Source of the DNA: an uncultured Pseudoteredinibacter sp.
GTDB taxonomy: Bacteria; Pseudomonadota; Gammaproteobacteria; Pseudomonadales; Cellvibrionaceae
Direction: 5' to 3'
DNA length: 64,000 nucleotides
Assembly: GCF_947500695.1 (NCBI RefSeq)
Contig: NZ_CANMSS010000010.1
Location: forward strand, 1-64,000
The translations under genes and the position numbers were made by a program. This document shows, piece after piece, positions 25,465-34,388 of the stretch. The first letter of the stretch is position 1; each line of letters starts with the position of its first letter. The notes beneath the pieces were generated by a model. It was not told the origin of the DNA. It made no database searches and saw only the letters and a list, made by a program, of their open reading frames with translations.

Positions 25465-26529
25465 TTATTTCCATTCTTTAATCTTCATACCTTCAGATAA
25501 ATAGGCGGCACCAGCACCGACAATAGTATCTCCACTGTTAAGCCCCTGGCTTACGATCATAGTACGGCCGATCCCAGGTTCAATAGTCACGACCTGCTTG
25601 TGTACCGTCATTGTTTTACTATCAACCAGCCAGGTGAAATCAGAGTTGCCGTCATTGTTAATCGCTCCAGCAGGTACCGCAACTCTTAAAGAATCATTGG
25701 TTTTATGATGAAGCTCTATAGTGGCGTTCATACCAGGCAATACATTGATATTGTCTGGGGTGGGAAAAGTAAAACTGACGGCATAAGTTTGCGATGAAGC
25801 GTCGGCGATCAGTGTTGCTTCGCTGAATTCACCTGGTATTTTTTCGTTGGGATTCGCATCAAGAATGATAAAGGCCTGATTGTTCTCGTCTTCTGCTGTT
25901 TCCCTCGGGATTTTTGCTACGAAACTAGCTGGTAAATCAGCAGTGGCTTTGTTGAGTCCTTCATCAATAATGCTGACGATAACTTGTCCTGCTGATACAG
26001 TTTGCAACTGATTGACAAAGGTTTGTGCGATCACACCATCGAAAGGAGCCCGCAAAATCGTGTCGGCTAGTGCCTTTTGGGCTTGGTCAAGTTGGTTTTT
26101 ACTTACATCAAACTGAGTTTTTCTCTGTTCTAGATCACTTTTAGAAATGGCTAATTTTCCAGCGAGGCTTTTGGCGCGCTCGTACTCATTTTTAGCGTTG
26201 TCGAATTGAGCTTTTGCACTCGCGACAGCCGATTTGTAATCGCTTGGATCAATTTTTGCGATCAGATCGCCGGTTTTTATTTCCTGAGCTTCTTTGACTG
26301 GAAATTCTTCGAGTTTGCCACCAACTTGTAGGCTGAGCTCTGTAAACTTATTGGCTTTGACCACAGCTGGGAAACGGTTGATTTCCTCTGCTTTCTCGGT
26401 ACCAATAGTGATTAGCTTTACGGGCCTTACCGTTTCGCTAACTACTGGGGCCTGTTCATTGCTGCAAGCTACGAGTGTAATGCTGATAAAGCCGGCCAAT
26501 AAAGCCTTGGTGGCGAAATTGTAGCTCAT
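25465..26529 (-). CDS. RND efflux periplasmic adaptor (membrane fusion) lipoprotein
   Basis: A 354-residue periplasmic adaptor that links the RND permease to an outer-membrane channel. It starts with a lipoprotein signal (lipobox LVAC near residue 22). The beta-barrel and lipoyl halves (VGGKLEEFPVKEAQEIKTGDLIAKIDPSDY and ILRAPFDGVIAQTFVNQLQTV) flank an alpha hairpin (about residues 88-140). The C-terminal membrane-proximal domain ends with SEGMKIKEWK. AGGAGA precedes the ATG at 7 nt. It is the first gene of the efflux-GST group. Confidence 0.93.
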   Translation of the reverse strand: MSYNFATKALLAGFISITLVACSNEQAPVVSETVRPVKLITIGTEKAEEINRFPAVVKANKFTELSLQVGGKLEEFPVKEAQEIKTGDLIAKIDPSDYKSAVASAKAQFDNAKNEYERAKSLAGKLAISKSDLEQRKTQFDVSKNQLDQAQKALADTILRAPFDGVIAQTFVNQLQTVSAGQVIVSIIDEGLNKATADLPASFVAKIPRETAEDENNQAFIILDANPNEKIPGEFSEATLIADASSQTYAVSFTFPTPDNINVLPGMNATIELHHKTNDSLRVAVPAGAINNDGNSDFTWLVDSKTMTVHKQVVTIEPGIGRTMIVSQGLNSGDTIVGAGAAYLSEGMKIKEWK

Positions 26530-26659
26530 GGTTATCTCCTGATTGTTGTATCGCTACCCATAGAGGCGGGGAGCGGCGAAATGTCGAATAAAAGTATATG
26601 CGTCAATTGTGCAGATGGATAAGTTGGCTTGATGGTTTTTGCCTGATTGTGATGTCATT

Positions 26660-27256
26660 CTAACTAAGTTTTAAAATTTCAGGTACTGCCCATATCGCCG
26701 CAGGTGTGCCCGCTCTATATTCTCTGCAAATTTGTTCAATATCTAACTCTGGGTGCTTAAAAAAAGCGAGCATGCAGCGATAGTTAGCCACAGAAACCAT
26801 CTTAACATTAGGGTTGTTCTGTTTTGTTACAGCCCTTTCGTAATCGGCTCTCCCGCTCCCCTTGCCGCTGTCACTTAGATGGTATTGGGAGTGTCTGGAC
26901 CGCAGCCAATTAACGGCGAACACATTAGAAGGCAGCTCGATAGCGCGTTGCAGTCGCTTAGTGGTGGGGCATTGATAGTTTTTCTCTTTTTCAGAGTAGG
27001 GGCTGCCGCTTTCTTTAGGCAGGACTTGGTCGCCTGAAACGTACAGTCCTGCATCATCTGTTCGCTGCAAAAGCTCGAGCAGCTCTTGCTGCAGTTCTAA
27101 TCGGGTTTGCTTCAGGTGTTCTTCTTTCTGTTGAAGCGTATAGGCGTGTAGGGCTTCGATTTCCGGTAATGTTAGCTTGCTTTCTAGAATGTCACGGATG
27201 TGATCCGGAAGCTTTGATACCCCCTCCTTGTAGTCCTGAATCTCATTGTTGTTCAT
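26660..27256 (-). CDS. Protein of unknown function
   Basis: A 198-residue soluble protein without signal peptide or membrane segment; I do not recognise the family. Residues 38-66 form a charged helix, probably a coiled coil (QQKEEHLKQTRLELQQELLE). The middle is polar with a basic patch around KRLQRAIELPSN. The C-terminal half has YERAVTKQNNPNVKMVSVANY and ends in a hydrophobic WAVPEILKLS. AAGAGGCC precedes the ATG. It lies upstream of the efflux genes on the same strand but 130 bp away, so a regulatory link to them is only a possibility. Confidence 0.7.
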   Translation of the reverse strand: MNNNEIQDYKEGVSKLPDHIRDILESKLTLPEIEALHAYTLQQKEEHLKQTRLELQQELLELLQRTDDAGLYVSGDQVLPKESGSPYSEKEKNYQCPTTKRLQRAIELPSNVFAVNWLRSRHSQYHLSDSGKGSGRADYERAVTKQNNPNVKMVSVANYRCMLAFFKHPELDIEQICREYRAGTPAAIWAVPEILKLS

Positions 27257-27492
27257 ATGTGGCCTCTTTTGAATCTTAAGTGCTTGATATTTATCTGTTT
27301 TTGGTTAGGCTGCCAATAACACTGGAATTGTTAGAACCAAAACCTCTTGCCTGTAGTGCATAGATTAATGATATTTGTATGAAGCCTGTTGATTTGGATC
27401 AGTGTTTCCAAAAAACCTTAATGTTTAAATATGTTCAAGGTTGCCTCTCTAATAATCTTAAAGGTTAAAGATATCTATCAGGAGATACTACT

Positions 27493-28059
27493 ATGAATAT
27501 CAAACCCTTGAACGTGGCTATACTCGTCTCATGTGCGTTTACACTTGCGGCATGTTCGACTACACCTAAAGTCTTTACTGACTCTGACTCTCGACAAGAC
27601 TTCTCGAGCTATAAATCCTTTTCATGGACAAACGCTAACCCTATGTTGACGACTGGAGAAAGGGTTGTTAGTCCGTTAATAGAGCCTAGATTAATGAAAG
27701 CCATCAAAGCGAACCTGGTGGCCAAGGGTTATGATTACGTTGAGGATAAAGCTCAAGCGGATATTGCTGTTTCATTTTCCGTTGGAGCGCGAGATACCGT
27801 AAAGCTAGAGTCTGATCCTGCCGTTCTATACGATGTACATTGGCGTTGGGGCGGCCCAAATTACGGTACTACTTTAATGACTAGGACGTATACTAAGGGC
27901 AGCTTGGCGATAGATGTCTATGATTTAGAACGAAATAGCCCTGTTTGGCATGGAATGGTTTCAAGTCGCTTGAAAAAGTCAGACTTGAAAAAGCCAAGTA
28001 CGGATCAGCAGTTGCAGATCGCTGTGGACACTGTGCTGCAAGAATTTCCTGCCAAATAA
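27493..28059 (+). CDS. DUF4136 family lipoprotein
   Basis: A 188-residue predicted lipoprotein. The signal ends in the lipobox LAAC near residue 21. The body fits DUF4136: DFSSYKSFSWTN near the start, GYDYVEDKAQADIAVSFSVGA in the middle, a GTTLMTRTYTKGSLAIDVYDLERNSPVWHG segment, and a short C-terminal helix. The function of the family is unknown; members are usually anchored to the envelope. AGGAG lies 9 nt before the ATG. It is followed by gltS 56 bp downstream on the same strand. Confidence 0.85.
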   Translation: MNIKPLNVAILVSCAFTLAACSTTPKVFTDSDSRQDFSSYKSFSWTNANPMLTTGERVVSPLIEPRLMKAIKANLVAKGYDYVEDKAQADIAVSFSVGARDTVKLESDPAVLYDVHWRWGGPNYGTTLMTRTYTKGSLAIDVYDLERNSPVWHGMVSSRLKKSDLKKPSTDQQLQIAVDTVLQEFPAK

Positions 28060-28115
28060 TGCGCTTTTAATACTAACGCTGCTAAAGCCATCATAAATTT
28101 AATGGGCAATTGCTA

Positions 28116-29315
28116 ATGGATGTGGTCACTCTAGATAATTTTGTCAGCTTCACCCTCGGAATTGTTGTGTACTTTTTGGGGGTGGCGGTAAATAAAAGAG
28201 TGCCATTTCTGCGTTTCTACAACATCCCTGATGCGGTTAGCGGGGGCTTGTTAGCAGCTTTGGCGGCGTTATTGCTATACGGCTTTGCGGATATTGAGTT
28301 GAACTATCAGCTTGACGTGCGCGACACACTATTAGTGTATTTTTTTACAGCCATTGGCTTGAATGCTCGCTTAGCTGATTTGTTTAGTGGCGGTCGCCCC
28401 TTGCTAATTATGTTGCTACTGACCTTGGGCTATATGGTGGTGCAAAATATTGTTGGCATGTCGGCGGCCTGGGCTCTTGAGTTGCCCCCTGCATTGGGAG
28501 TGCTCGCTGGTTCAGCTTCTCTTATTGGAGGGCATGGAACAGCAATAGCGTGGTCCCCAGAGTTTTCAGAGGTCGGTGTTAAAGGAGCTTTAGAGATTGG
28601 TGTGGCTAGCGCAACAATTGGCTTGGTTATCGCCAGTTTAATTGGTGGACCTATAGCGCAATTTCTTATTAGTAAACATTCTTTGTCTGGTGAATCTGAT
28701 GAGAAATCAGGTATTGGGGTTGCGTTTGAAAATGAAGCGCAAACAAAGATCGACCATATTAGTTTGATGTCAACAATGCTGGTTTTGCATCTTGTGATTA
28801 TCGTTGGCTGGTTTGTCAGTCAGGTGGTTCTGGCCTTTGCTTTAAAGCTGCCGCTCTTTGTATGCTCTTTGTTGGTTGGCATTATCATGTCAAACTTCGT
28901 GACAAGGTTTTTCCCAAAAATAGAGTGGCCAGCGCGCAGTCGTGCTTTAGCTGTTATTTCTGACTTTTCTTTAAGTATGTTTTTGGTGATGTCTTTGATG
29001 AGCATGCAGCTTTGGGCTATCTCTGGAATGGCTTCATCATTGCTTTTGATTCTGTTAGCCCAAACTGTATCAGCTGTTCTATTTATTGTGTTTGTGTTGT
29101 TTAACTTAATGGGACGAAATTATCTCGCCGCAGTATTAAGCGCGGGGTTTGGTGGCTTTGCTTTGGGAGCAACTCCGACAGCAATAGCTAATATGACAGC
29201 GGTAACTAAGTCCCATGGCCCAGCGCCAATGGCATTTATTATCTTGCCCTTGATATCGGCTTTTTTTGTCGATATCAGTAACTCTTTCTTAATTCGCTTT
29301 GCAATTTCTTTGTAG
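28116..29315 (+). CDS. gltS: Sodium/glutamate symporter
   Basis: A 399-residue inner-membrane transporter that takes up glutamate with sodium. It has about ten to twelve hydrophobic segments in two inverted halves. The family signatures GSASLIGGHGTAIAWSPEF (near residue 130) and, in the second half, AGFGGFALGATPTAIANM (near 345) are both present; these are the paired re-entrant loops of GltS. I chose ATG 28116; a TTG two codons upstream is possible. Its end is 1 bp from the end of the convergent DUF971 gene. Confidence 0.9.
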   Translation: MDVVTLDNFVSFTLGIVVYFLGVAVNKRVPFLRFYNIPDAVSGGLLAALAALLLYGFADIELNYQLDVRDTLLVYFFTAIGLNARLADLFSGGRPLLIMLLLTLGYMVVQNIVGMSAAWALELPPALGVLAGSASLIGGHGTAIAWSPEFSEVGVKGALEIGVASATIGLVIASLIGGPIAQFLISKHSLSGESDEKSGIGVAFENEAQTKIDHISLMSTMLVLHLVIIVGWFVSQVVLAFALKLPLFVCSLLVGIIMSNFVTRFFPKIEWPARSRALAVISDFSLSMFLVMSLMSMQLWAISGMASSLLLILLAQTVSAVLFIVFVLFNLMGRNYLAAVLSAGFGGFALGATPTAIANMTAVTKSHGPAPMAFIILPLISAFFVDISNSFLIRFAISL

Positions 29316-29316
29316 C

Positions 29317-29700
29317 TTACATATCAAAGATTTTCACAACTTGGGTATCTGGGTCGCGGTTTAAGTTAGCTTCGGCCAGTTTATCCAGATAGCATTGCCA
29401 CAGGCTTTCCTGATCCTGCCCAAGCTCAGCTAAATAGGCCCAGCTATATATCCCCGAGTCGTGACCGTCATCAAATGTGATACGGATAGCGTAGTGGCCG
29501 TTGGCCTCGATGTCGGTGATGGCAACATGTTGTTTACCATGCTGTAAAACCTCTTGGCCCGGGCCGTGGCCTTTTACCTCGGCTGAGGGTGAATGAACCC
29601 GTAGAAATTCAGCGCTAAAGCGATAGTTCTGCTGGCTAAAGATCACTTCCAACTCTTGACTGCGGCGGTGGAATTCTATTTTTTTAGGGGCTTCATGCAT
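29317..29700 (-). CDS. DUF971 family protein
   Basis: A 127-residue soluble protein of the DUF971 family, related to the N-terminal domain of gamma-butyrobetaine hydroxylase (HRRSQELEVIFSQQNYRFSAEFLRVHSPSAE, then DIEANGHYAIRITFDDGHDSGIYSWAYLAELG). The function is unknown. In many gammaproteobacteria the gene follows hslU directly; here hslU is about 19 kb away, with the nitrate and sulfatase genes between. It lies 11 bp downstream of the NnrS gene and is probably co-transcribed with it. Confidence 0.9.
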   Translation of the reverse strand: MHEAPKKIEFHRRSQELEVIFSQQNYRFSAEFLRVHSPSAEVKGHGPGQEVLQHGKQHVAITDIEANGHYAIRITFDDGHDSGIYSWAYLAELGQDQESLWQCYLDKLAEANLNRDPDTQVVKIFDM

Positions 29701-29711
29701 ATTCGTGTCTT

Positions 29712-30899
29712 CTACAAGTCTTTTCCGTCAGCTCTTGGGCTGCTGAGGTAAGGGATAAATTCAATGGCGAAACAAAGCAAGGCTAAGCTCCAGCAAAAGG
29801 CGGCGCCGTCCCAAAGTGCAGGGTTGGGCCATATACTCGCGGCTAATCTTAATACAACCGCTAGTAGCATTAGGCAATAGCTGCTTAACATTAAACGGCT
29901 GCACTCTAGTTTGCGCCCGCTATGACCAAGGCTGACACGCCCGATAAAACCGATGGTCATCATACCGATACAAAGTACAGCTGCACTGTGTATCCAAAAG
30001 CTATTGGCAATTAAATGATACTGGCTGGCAGCCTTGCTGATATAGCTAATGGCTAGGCCTAGGTAGGCAATATGCAGTACCCACAACATTGGCTTGCGCC
30101 ACAAGGCCGTGCCTTGCCAGCCTAACCAGGCCCATATAATTACGGCGGCAAATACTAGGCTACTCGCAGCTTGCAGTAGTTTGATATCTAATAGCGTGTT
30201 TATCAGCAACTGTGATATTCCCACTGCAAGTAATATCAAAGGCTGGTTTGGAAAGCTTCTTGGTTCTACGGCCGCTTGGGTGCCATTGCGAGTAAACATC
30301 GGCATGACTCGAGCGCCGATGATGGTAATCAGCATCAGTATAAGCTCTAGTGCAAATAAGATTGGAGTGCTGGGGTTAATCTCGAGCTGTTGATGTATTG
30401 CTAAGTGGTACAAGAGGTTGCAGATAAAAAACGCGCTTAGAATGGGGATAAACAGCAGGTTGCGCCAATTCTTACTGCGAATGATCGGTGCTGCTAAACA
30501 TATGGCGAGTGCGGGGATAAAAGCTAGATCAATAATGCTCAACCAAAGAGAAGGCGCTAGCATCATGCTTAGCGGTCGTGGGAGCAGCCAAAGAATGACT
30601 AAGCTTAATAACAGTGGGCCTCGTGCGGTATCGAGACCGGTCCAGTTTCTTACTGCGGTTAATAAAAAGCCCGCCACAATGGCGATCGCATAAGCAAATA
30701 TCATCTCGTGGGCATGCCAGCTAAAGATATTGGCTAAGGGGAGCTCAAGTGTGCCGCGATAAACAAATACCCAGCTCAGCATCAATATGGCACCGATGAG
30801 ACTGCCAAGGGCGAAAAATGGCCGAAAGCCAACGCTCAGGAGAATTGTTGAAAAACCAGGATTGGAAGGTGTTGGTTCCTGGAGCTGGATCAGGGACAT
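29712..30899 (-). CDS. nnrS: NnrS family membrane protein
   Basis: A 395-residue heme- and copper-containing type inner-membrane protein with about twelve hydrophobic segments. Conserved features of the family are LSVGFRPFFALGSL near the N terminus, SWHAHEMIFAYAIAIVAGFLLTAVRNWTG with the histidines of the first motif, and ARVMPMFTRNG in the middle. NnrS proteins protect against nitric oxide stress; known members are controlled by NO-sensing regulators. No NO reductase gene is in view. GAGGATCG precedes the ATG, giving 7 nt spacing. Confidence 0.9.
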   Translation of the reverse strand: MSLIQLQEPTPSNPGFSTILLSVGFRPFFALGSLIGAILMLSWVFVYRGTLELPLANIFSWHAHEMIFAYAIAIVAGFLLTAVRNWTGLDTARGPLLLSLVILWLLPRPLSMMLAPSLWLSIIDLAFIPALAICLAAPIIRSKNWRNLLFIPILSAFFICNLLYHLAIHQQLEINPSTPILFALELILMLITIIGARVMPMFTRNGTQAAVEPRSFPNQPLILLAVGISQLLINTLLDIKLLQAASSLVFAAVIIWAWLGWQGTALWRKPMLWVLHIAYLGLAISYISKAASQYHLIANSFWIHSAAVLCIGMMTIGFIGRVSLGHSGRKLECSRLMLSSYCLMLLAVVLRLAASIWPNPALWDGAAFCWSLALLCFAIEFIPYLSSPRADGKDL

Positions 30900-31299
30900 A
30901 GTACGATCCTCAGAGTTATACCTTGCTACTTTATCATGGCCTCAGTAAAGCACAATCACGGGGCTGTGCTTATTGTTTTGGCGCAAGAAGTAAGCATTCA
31001 CATCGAAGTAAATGGCTATAACCATCTGTTTCTTGGGGGTATTTTGAGTTGGTAACAGCAAGGGGGAAAGAAAAAGCCCCTGGAGCTGAATAGCATCAAG
31101 GGCGAAAGGAGCATGTTGTTATTTAAACATAAATCGTCGCCTGGGTCATTCAGCGAATACTGTTAAATTGGACATTAATTGTAGGTACCTTAGATGGTAT
31201 TTCTTAATGTGATGCAATTATTGGGTATAGCTGTAGTTAAAGAGACTCATTCGCTTTAAGCTGCTTGTTATAGTGAATGTTGTTTGAGTATTTTATTTA
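30900..31299. other. Intergenic region, divergent nnrS and sulfatase genes
   Basis: 400 bp that must hold the promoters of both divergent genes. A 17-codon frame (31113-31166) follows AAAGGAG but the spacing is too short for translation. An AT-rich tract runs from about 31170 to 31300. I see no recognisable FNR/NNR palindrome, tRNA or repeat. Confidence 0.4.
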
Positions 31300-32574
31300 A
31301 TGGGGGAAAGTGGGTGGCTACAATTGCGTAAGCTGAATCAAATCATTTCAATCTGCATATTGTTGCTTTGCTTTAGTAGCACTGTGAAAGCTACCGCGGC
31401 GCCAAACATAGTATTAATTGTGGCTGACTATATGGGCTACAGTGATATAGAGCCTTATGGGGCAAAAGATATTCGTACTCCGTCTTTGAGCACTATTGCC
31501 CGGCAGGGGGTTCAATTTAACAGTCATTACAGCTCAGCTCCAAAATGTATCCCGGCGCGCGCTTCTTTGATGAGTGGCTTGTATCCGCGAAAAGCCTTTA
31601 AAAAAGGTCGTGGCTTTGTGGCCGAGAGCAATACCGTACTCAAGGGGCTCAAAGACGCTAATTACAGAACGGCTCTAATTGGGAAGTGGCATCTTGGGCT
31701 ATCTGAAGGGCGCCACCCAAATGATCATGGTTTTGATTATTTTCTGGGCTATAACTCTTGGACACTCTCCCGTCACAGTCATCAAACTTCTGATGGTGAA
31801 AACGGCTTGTATGAAAATAAAGTCCCTATCGAAAGAGCTGCTTATTTAAGTGATCTCTTTAGCAAGGCCGCGCAGGAGTTTGTCGCAGCTAAGAGCGAAC
31901 GTCCCTTTTTTCTTTATCTTTCCTACAGCGCAGGCTTGCCGCCATATCAGGGGCCAGACTTAGCGCCGGAGCATTGGGGTAGTGGCTGGGATGCTACAGA
32001 GGCTAAGAGGTCTGAGTATGTGGCAATGATTGAAAGAATGGATCAAGGGATTGCGAAAGTTATGCAGCAGCTAGATCAGCAGGGGCTCAGCAATAATACA
32101 TTGCTGATATTTACCTATGATCATGGCGGAAGACATCTCGCAAATTCGGGTCCGCTTTTCCATGGTTTTGATACTTTATGGGAAGGTGGTATTCGCGTTC
32201 CCTTACTAATGCGCTGGCCTAATAAGCTGGAAGCCGGGAAGAAAGTAAATGAGCCAAGCATTATTATGGATATCAGCGCTTCTATTCTCGATGCGGCGGG
32301 ACAACACAAGTTGATCGAGAGTGCTGACGGAAAAAGCTTGCTGCTTAAAGATAGAGAGTCGTTTTCCGATAGGGCGATATTTTGGAAAAATAAGTCGATG
32401 AAAGCCGCTAGAAAAGGGCGCTGGAAATACCTTCAAGATGGCTATACGCAATTTTTATTTGATGTCAGTACAGATCCTGGTGAGCGTAATAATTTGTTTT
32501 ATAGTCGTCAAAGTAAATTGAAAGAGTTAAGTGAGCTATGGGATGTTTGGGAGCAATCCCAGCTCAGCGATTAA
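31300..32574 (+). CDS. Type I sulfatase (arylsulfatase-like), secreted
   Basis: A 424-residue exported sulfatase. A signal peptide covers about residues 12-33. The formylglycine motif CIPAR with the modifiable cysteine at residue 83 lies in SAPKCIPARASLMSG, followed by the second signature GKWHLGL near 128. Late metal ligands appear as TYDHGG. The first metal site reads ADYMGY instead of the usual ADDMGY, so one aspartate ligand is tyrosine. The protein should release sulfate from a sulfated sugar or aryl ester if active; the substrate is unknown. No sulfatase-maturing enzyme gene is nearby. A TTG at 31324 just before the signal peptide is an alternative start. Confidence 0.88.
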   Translation: MGESGWLQLRKLNQIISICILLLCFSSTVKATAAPNIVLIVADYMGYSDIEPYGAKDIRTPSLSTIARQGVQFNSHYSSAPKCIPARASLMSGLYPRKAFKKGRGFVAESNTVLKGLKDANYRTALIGKWHLGLSEGRHPNDHGFDYFLGYNSWTLSRHSHQTSDGENGLYENKVPIERAAYLSDLFSKAAQEFVAAKSERPFFLYLSYSAGLPPYQGPDLAPEHWGSGWDATEAKRSEYVAMIERMDQGIAKVMQQLDQQGLSNNTLLIFTYDHGGRHLANSGPLFHGFDTLWEGGIRVPLLMRWPNKLEAGKKVNEPSIIMDISASILDAAGQHKLIESADGKSLLLKDRESFSDRAIFWKNKSMKAARKGRWKYLQDGYTQFLFDVSTDPGERNNLFYSRQSKLKELSELWDVWEQSQLSD

Positions 32575-32606
32575 CTGCAATTGTTCGCAATTCTCTAGGG
32601 GAGCAT

Positions 32607-32906
32607 ATGGAAGACTTGGGTGAAGGGTTATTTAAAAGTATTTTGCGAATTATTGCTTTAATTTTTCGCGGCTTACTGTGGGTGCTGATCAACAGTTGGG
32701 ATTTATGCTTTGAAAGGCCAGGCTGGTATATCGGCTGGCCAGTCTGTCGTCTACTCAGCTTGGGGCATTTACCAAAAGAAGCCTGGGGTGAGCCTGACAG
32801 GGCCAGTGATAAATGCCAGGCTTTGGTCGCGATAATAGGCTTTATTGCCATATTTATTGTCGCTGTTGGCATTTCTTCCTTTCTTGGGGCGCCGGTTCTT
32901 AACTAA
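32607..32906 (+). CDS. Small membrane protein of unknown function
   Basis: A 99-residue protein with a hydrophobic segment at about residues 9-29 (SILRIIALIFRGLLWVLI), a short conserved-looking central part rich in W, G and P (FERPGWYIGWPVCRL), and a second hydrophobic segment at about 73-92. I do not know the family. AGGGGAG precedes ATG 32607; a frame beginning 69 bp earlier overlaps the sulfatase gene and is less likely. It follows the sulfatase by 32 bp on the same strand and may be in its operon. Confidence 0.65.
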   Translation: MEDLGEGLFKSILRIIALIFRGLLWVLINSWDLCFERPGWYIGWPVCRLLSLGHLPKEAWGEPDRASDKCQALVAIIGFIAIFIVAVGISSFLGAPVLN

Positions 32907-32982
32907 ACAATACTTTTGTTTCCCTTTTAGCCTCATCATAATTAACCCTTCATATAAACCATAATAAGAACTAAGGCAGTGT

Positions 32983-33882
32983 ATGGGCTCCCTCTATATC
33001 CAATATGAATACTGGTTTTCCGCTTTCCAATTAATTACCGCGATGGTCGGTATGGGGGCAACACTAACCCCGAAAGATTTTAAAGAAATAATGCTGGAGC
33101 CCAAGGCGGTTAGTAGTGGTACAGCGATTCAAATTTTAGTCGTACCGGCGATTGCATGGTTATTTATCTCGGCTTTTGGTTTGGCTGGCGGTGTCGCCGT
33201 AGGTTTGGCTTTAATTGCCTCCGTTCCTGGCGGCTCGACCTCGAATATCTTCACGCATTTTGCTCGAGGAAATATTGCCTTATCCGTCGCGATAACCGCC
33301 GTGACGACTTTAGCCTGCTTATTTACTACTCCCTTCATCTTAGATTTGCTCATTGCCAACTATATGCCGGCAGAGTTTGTGATGCCTAAGGCGCACATTA
33401 TGAAAGAGATTGCGCTGACCTTGTTATTGCCACTGGCATTAGGGATGCTCTATCTCAAATTGTTTCCCTCGACTGCCGAGCAGTTTTCAAAATGGGCGAT
33501 TCGAGCTTCGATGTTCGGTTTGCTTATGATTGTGGTTGGGGCATCGGCTTCTGGGCGCCTAGATCTACAGGTGTTTGGCTATTTCAATGTATTTCTGATT
33601 GTATTCTTTATTTTAGCGATGGGGGTGGTCAGCTGGCTGATCTCTTGGGGCTTGTTAAGGCTCTCTCATGCTGATGCCACAGCCGTTGATATGGAAGTGG
33701 TAGTGCGTAATATCAATCTTGGTTTAATGCTAAAAGCTTTGCTGTTCCCAGCAGTGTTGGGGCAGGTTGACCCAGTAGGGGATATGGTATTGTTGGCACT
33801 GCTGTTGTACGGTGGTTTGCAGATGTTTGTGGCCGCTGCTTTGATTGCATTGCGACGATCTACGGCACCGGCGAATCATTAA
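32983..33882 (+). CDS. Bile acid:sodium symporter (BASS) family protein
   Basis: A 299-residue inner-membrane protein with about nine to ten helices. The BASS family features are MVGMGATLTPKDFKEIMLEPKAV at the start and the ALIASVPGGSTSNIFTHFARGNIALSVAITAVTTL stretch with the crossover region. Members transport bile acids, pantoate, pyruvate or other organic anions with sodium; the substrate here is not evident. It is followed by the DUF3291 gene after 18 bp on the same strand. Confidence 0.88.
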   Translation: MGSLYIQYEYWFSAFQLITAMVGMGATLTPKDFKEIMLEPKAVSSGTAIQILVVPAIAWLFISAFGLAGGVAVGLALIASVPGGSTSNIFTHFARGNIALSVAITAVTTLACLFTTPFILDLLIANYMPAEFVMPKAHIMKEIALTLLLPLALGMLYLKLFPSTAEQFSKWAIRASMFGLLMIVVGASASGRLDLQVFGYFNVFLIVFFILAMGVVSWLISWGLLRLSHADATAVDMEVVVRNINLGLMLKALLFPAVLGQVDPVGDMVLLALLLYGGLQMFVAAALIALRRSTAPANH

Positions 33883-33900
33883 CGGTTTAAGGAGCTCTAT

Positions 33901-34383
33901 ATGAAATATCTATTGGCGCAAGCAAATATTGCTAAGTTTCGTTTACCTCAAGAGCATCCGGTAAATGCGGATTTTGTCAATAATCTAGATCGGGTTAATG
34001 CGATTGCTGAAGATCAGCAAGGCTTTGTATGGCGCTTTACCGGTGATGGTAATGATGCCATGGATGTGCAAGCTTTCGACGACCCGAATATAGCCTTGAA
34101 TATGTCAGTTTGGACTGATGTGAAATCTCTAGTGAATTTTGTTTACCGCAATCAAGATCACAGGGATATCATGCGTCGACGTAAAGAGTGGTTCGATAAA
34201 ATCGACTTTCATATGGTGCTTTGGTGGATAGAAGAGGGGCGCATGCCTACACCAGAGGAGGCAAAGATTCGATTAGAGTTGCTCAAGTGCAATGGCCCTA
34301 GCTATGCAGCCTTCACCTTTAAACAACCTTTTGCGCCACCGACGGGAGAGTTGGTTGAAGCGTTTCAGGATCGTTGTGCCTAG
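33901..34383 (+). CDS. DUF3291 family protein
   Basis: A 160-residue soluble protein of the DUF3291 family, which has a dimeric ferredoxin-like alpha+beta barrel fold. It has YLLAQANIAKFRLP at the N terminus, NAIAEDQQGFVWRF, and MSVWTDVKSLVNFVYRNQDHRDIMRRRKEWF, followed by HMVLWWIEEGRMPTPEEA. The function is unknown; the fold resembles heme-binding or monooxygenase-like proteins. AAGGAGC lies 6 nt before the ATG, a strong site. It sits between the BASS transporter and the SRPBCC gene in a likely three-gene operon. Confidence 0.88.
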   Translation: MKYLLAQANIAKFRLPQEHPVNADFVNNLDRVNAIAEDQQGFVWRFTGDGNDAMDVQAFDDPNIALNMSVWTDVKSLVNFVYRNQDHRDIMRRRKEWFDKIDFHMVLWWIEEGRMPTPEEAKIRLELLKCNGPSYAAFTFKQPFAPPTGELVEAFQDRCA

Positions 34384-34388
34384 CCAAG

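Noticed and set aside
31113..31166. 17-codon open frame after AAAGGAG
   Set aside because: Only one base separates the ribosome-site match from the ATG, and the peptide has no recognisable feature.
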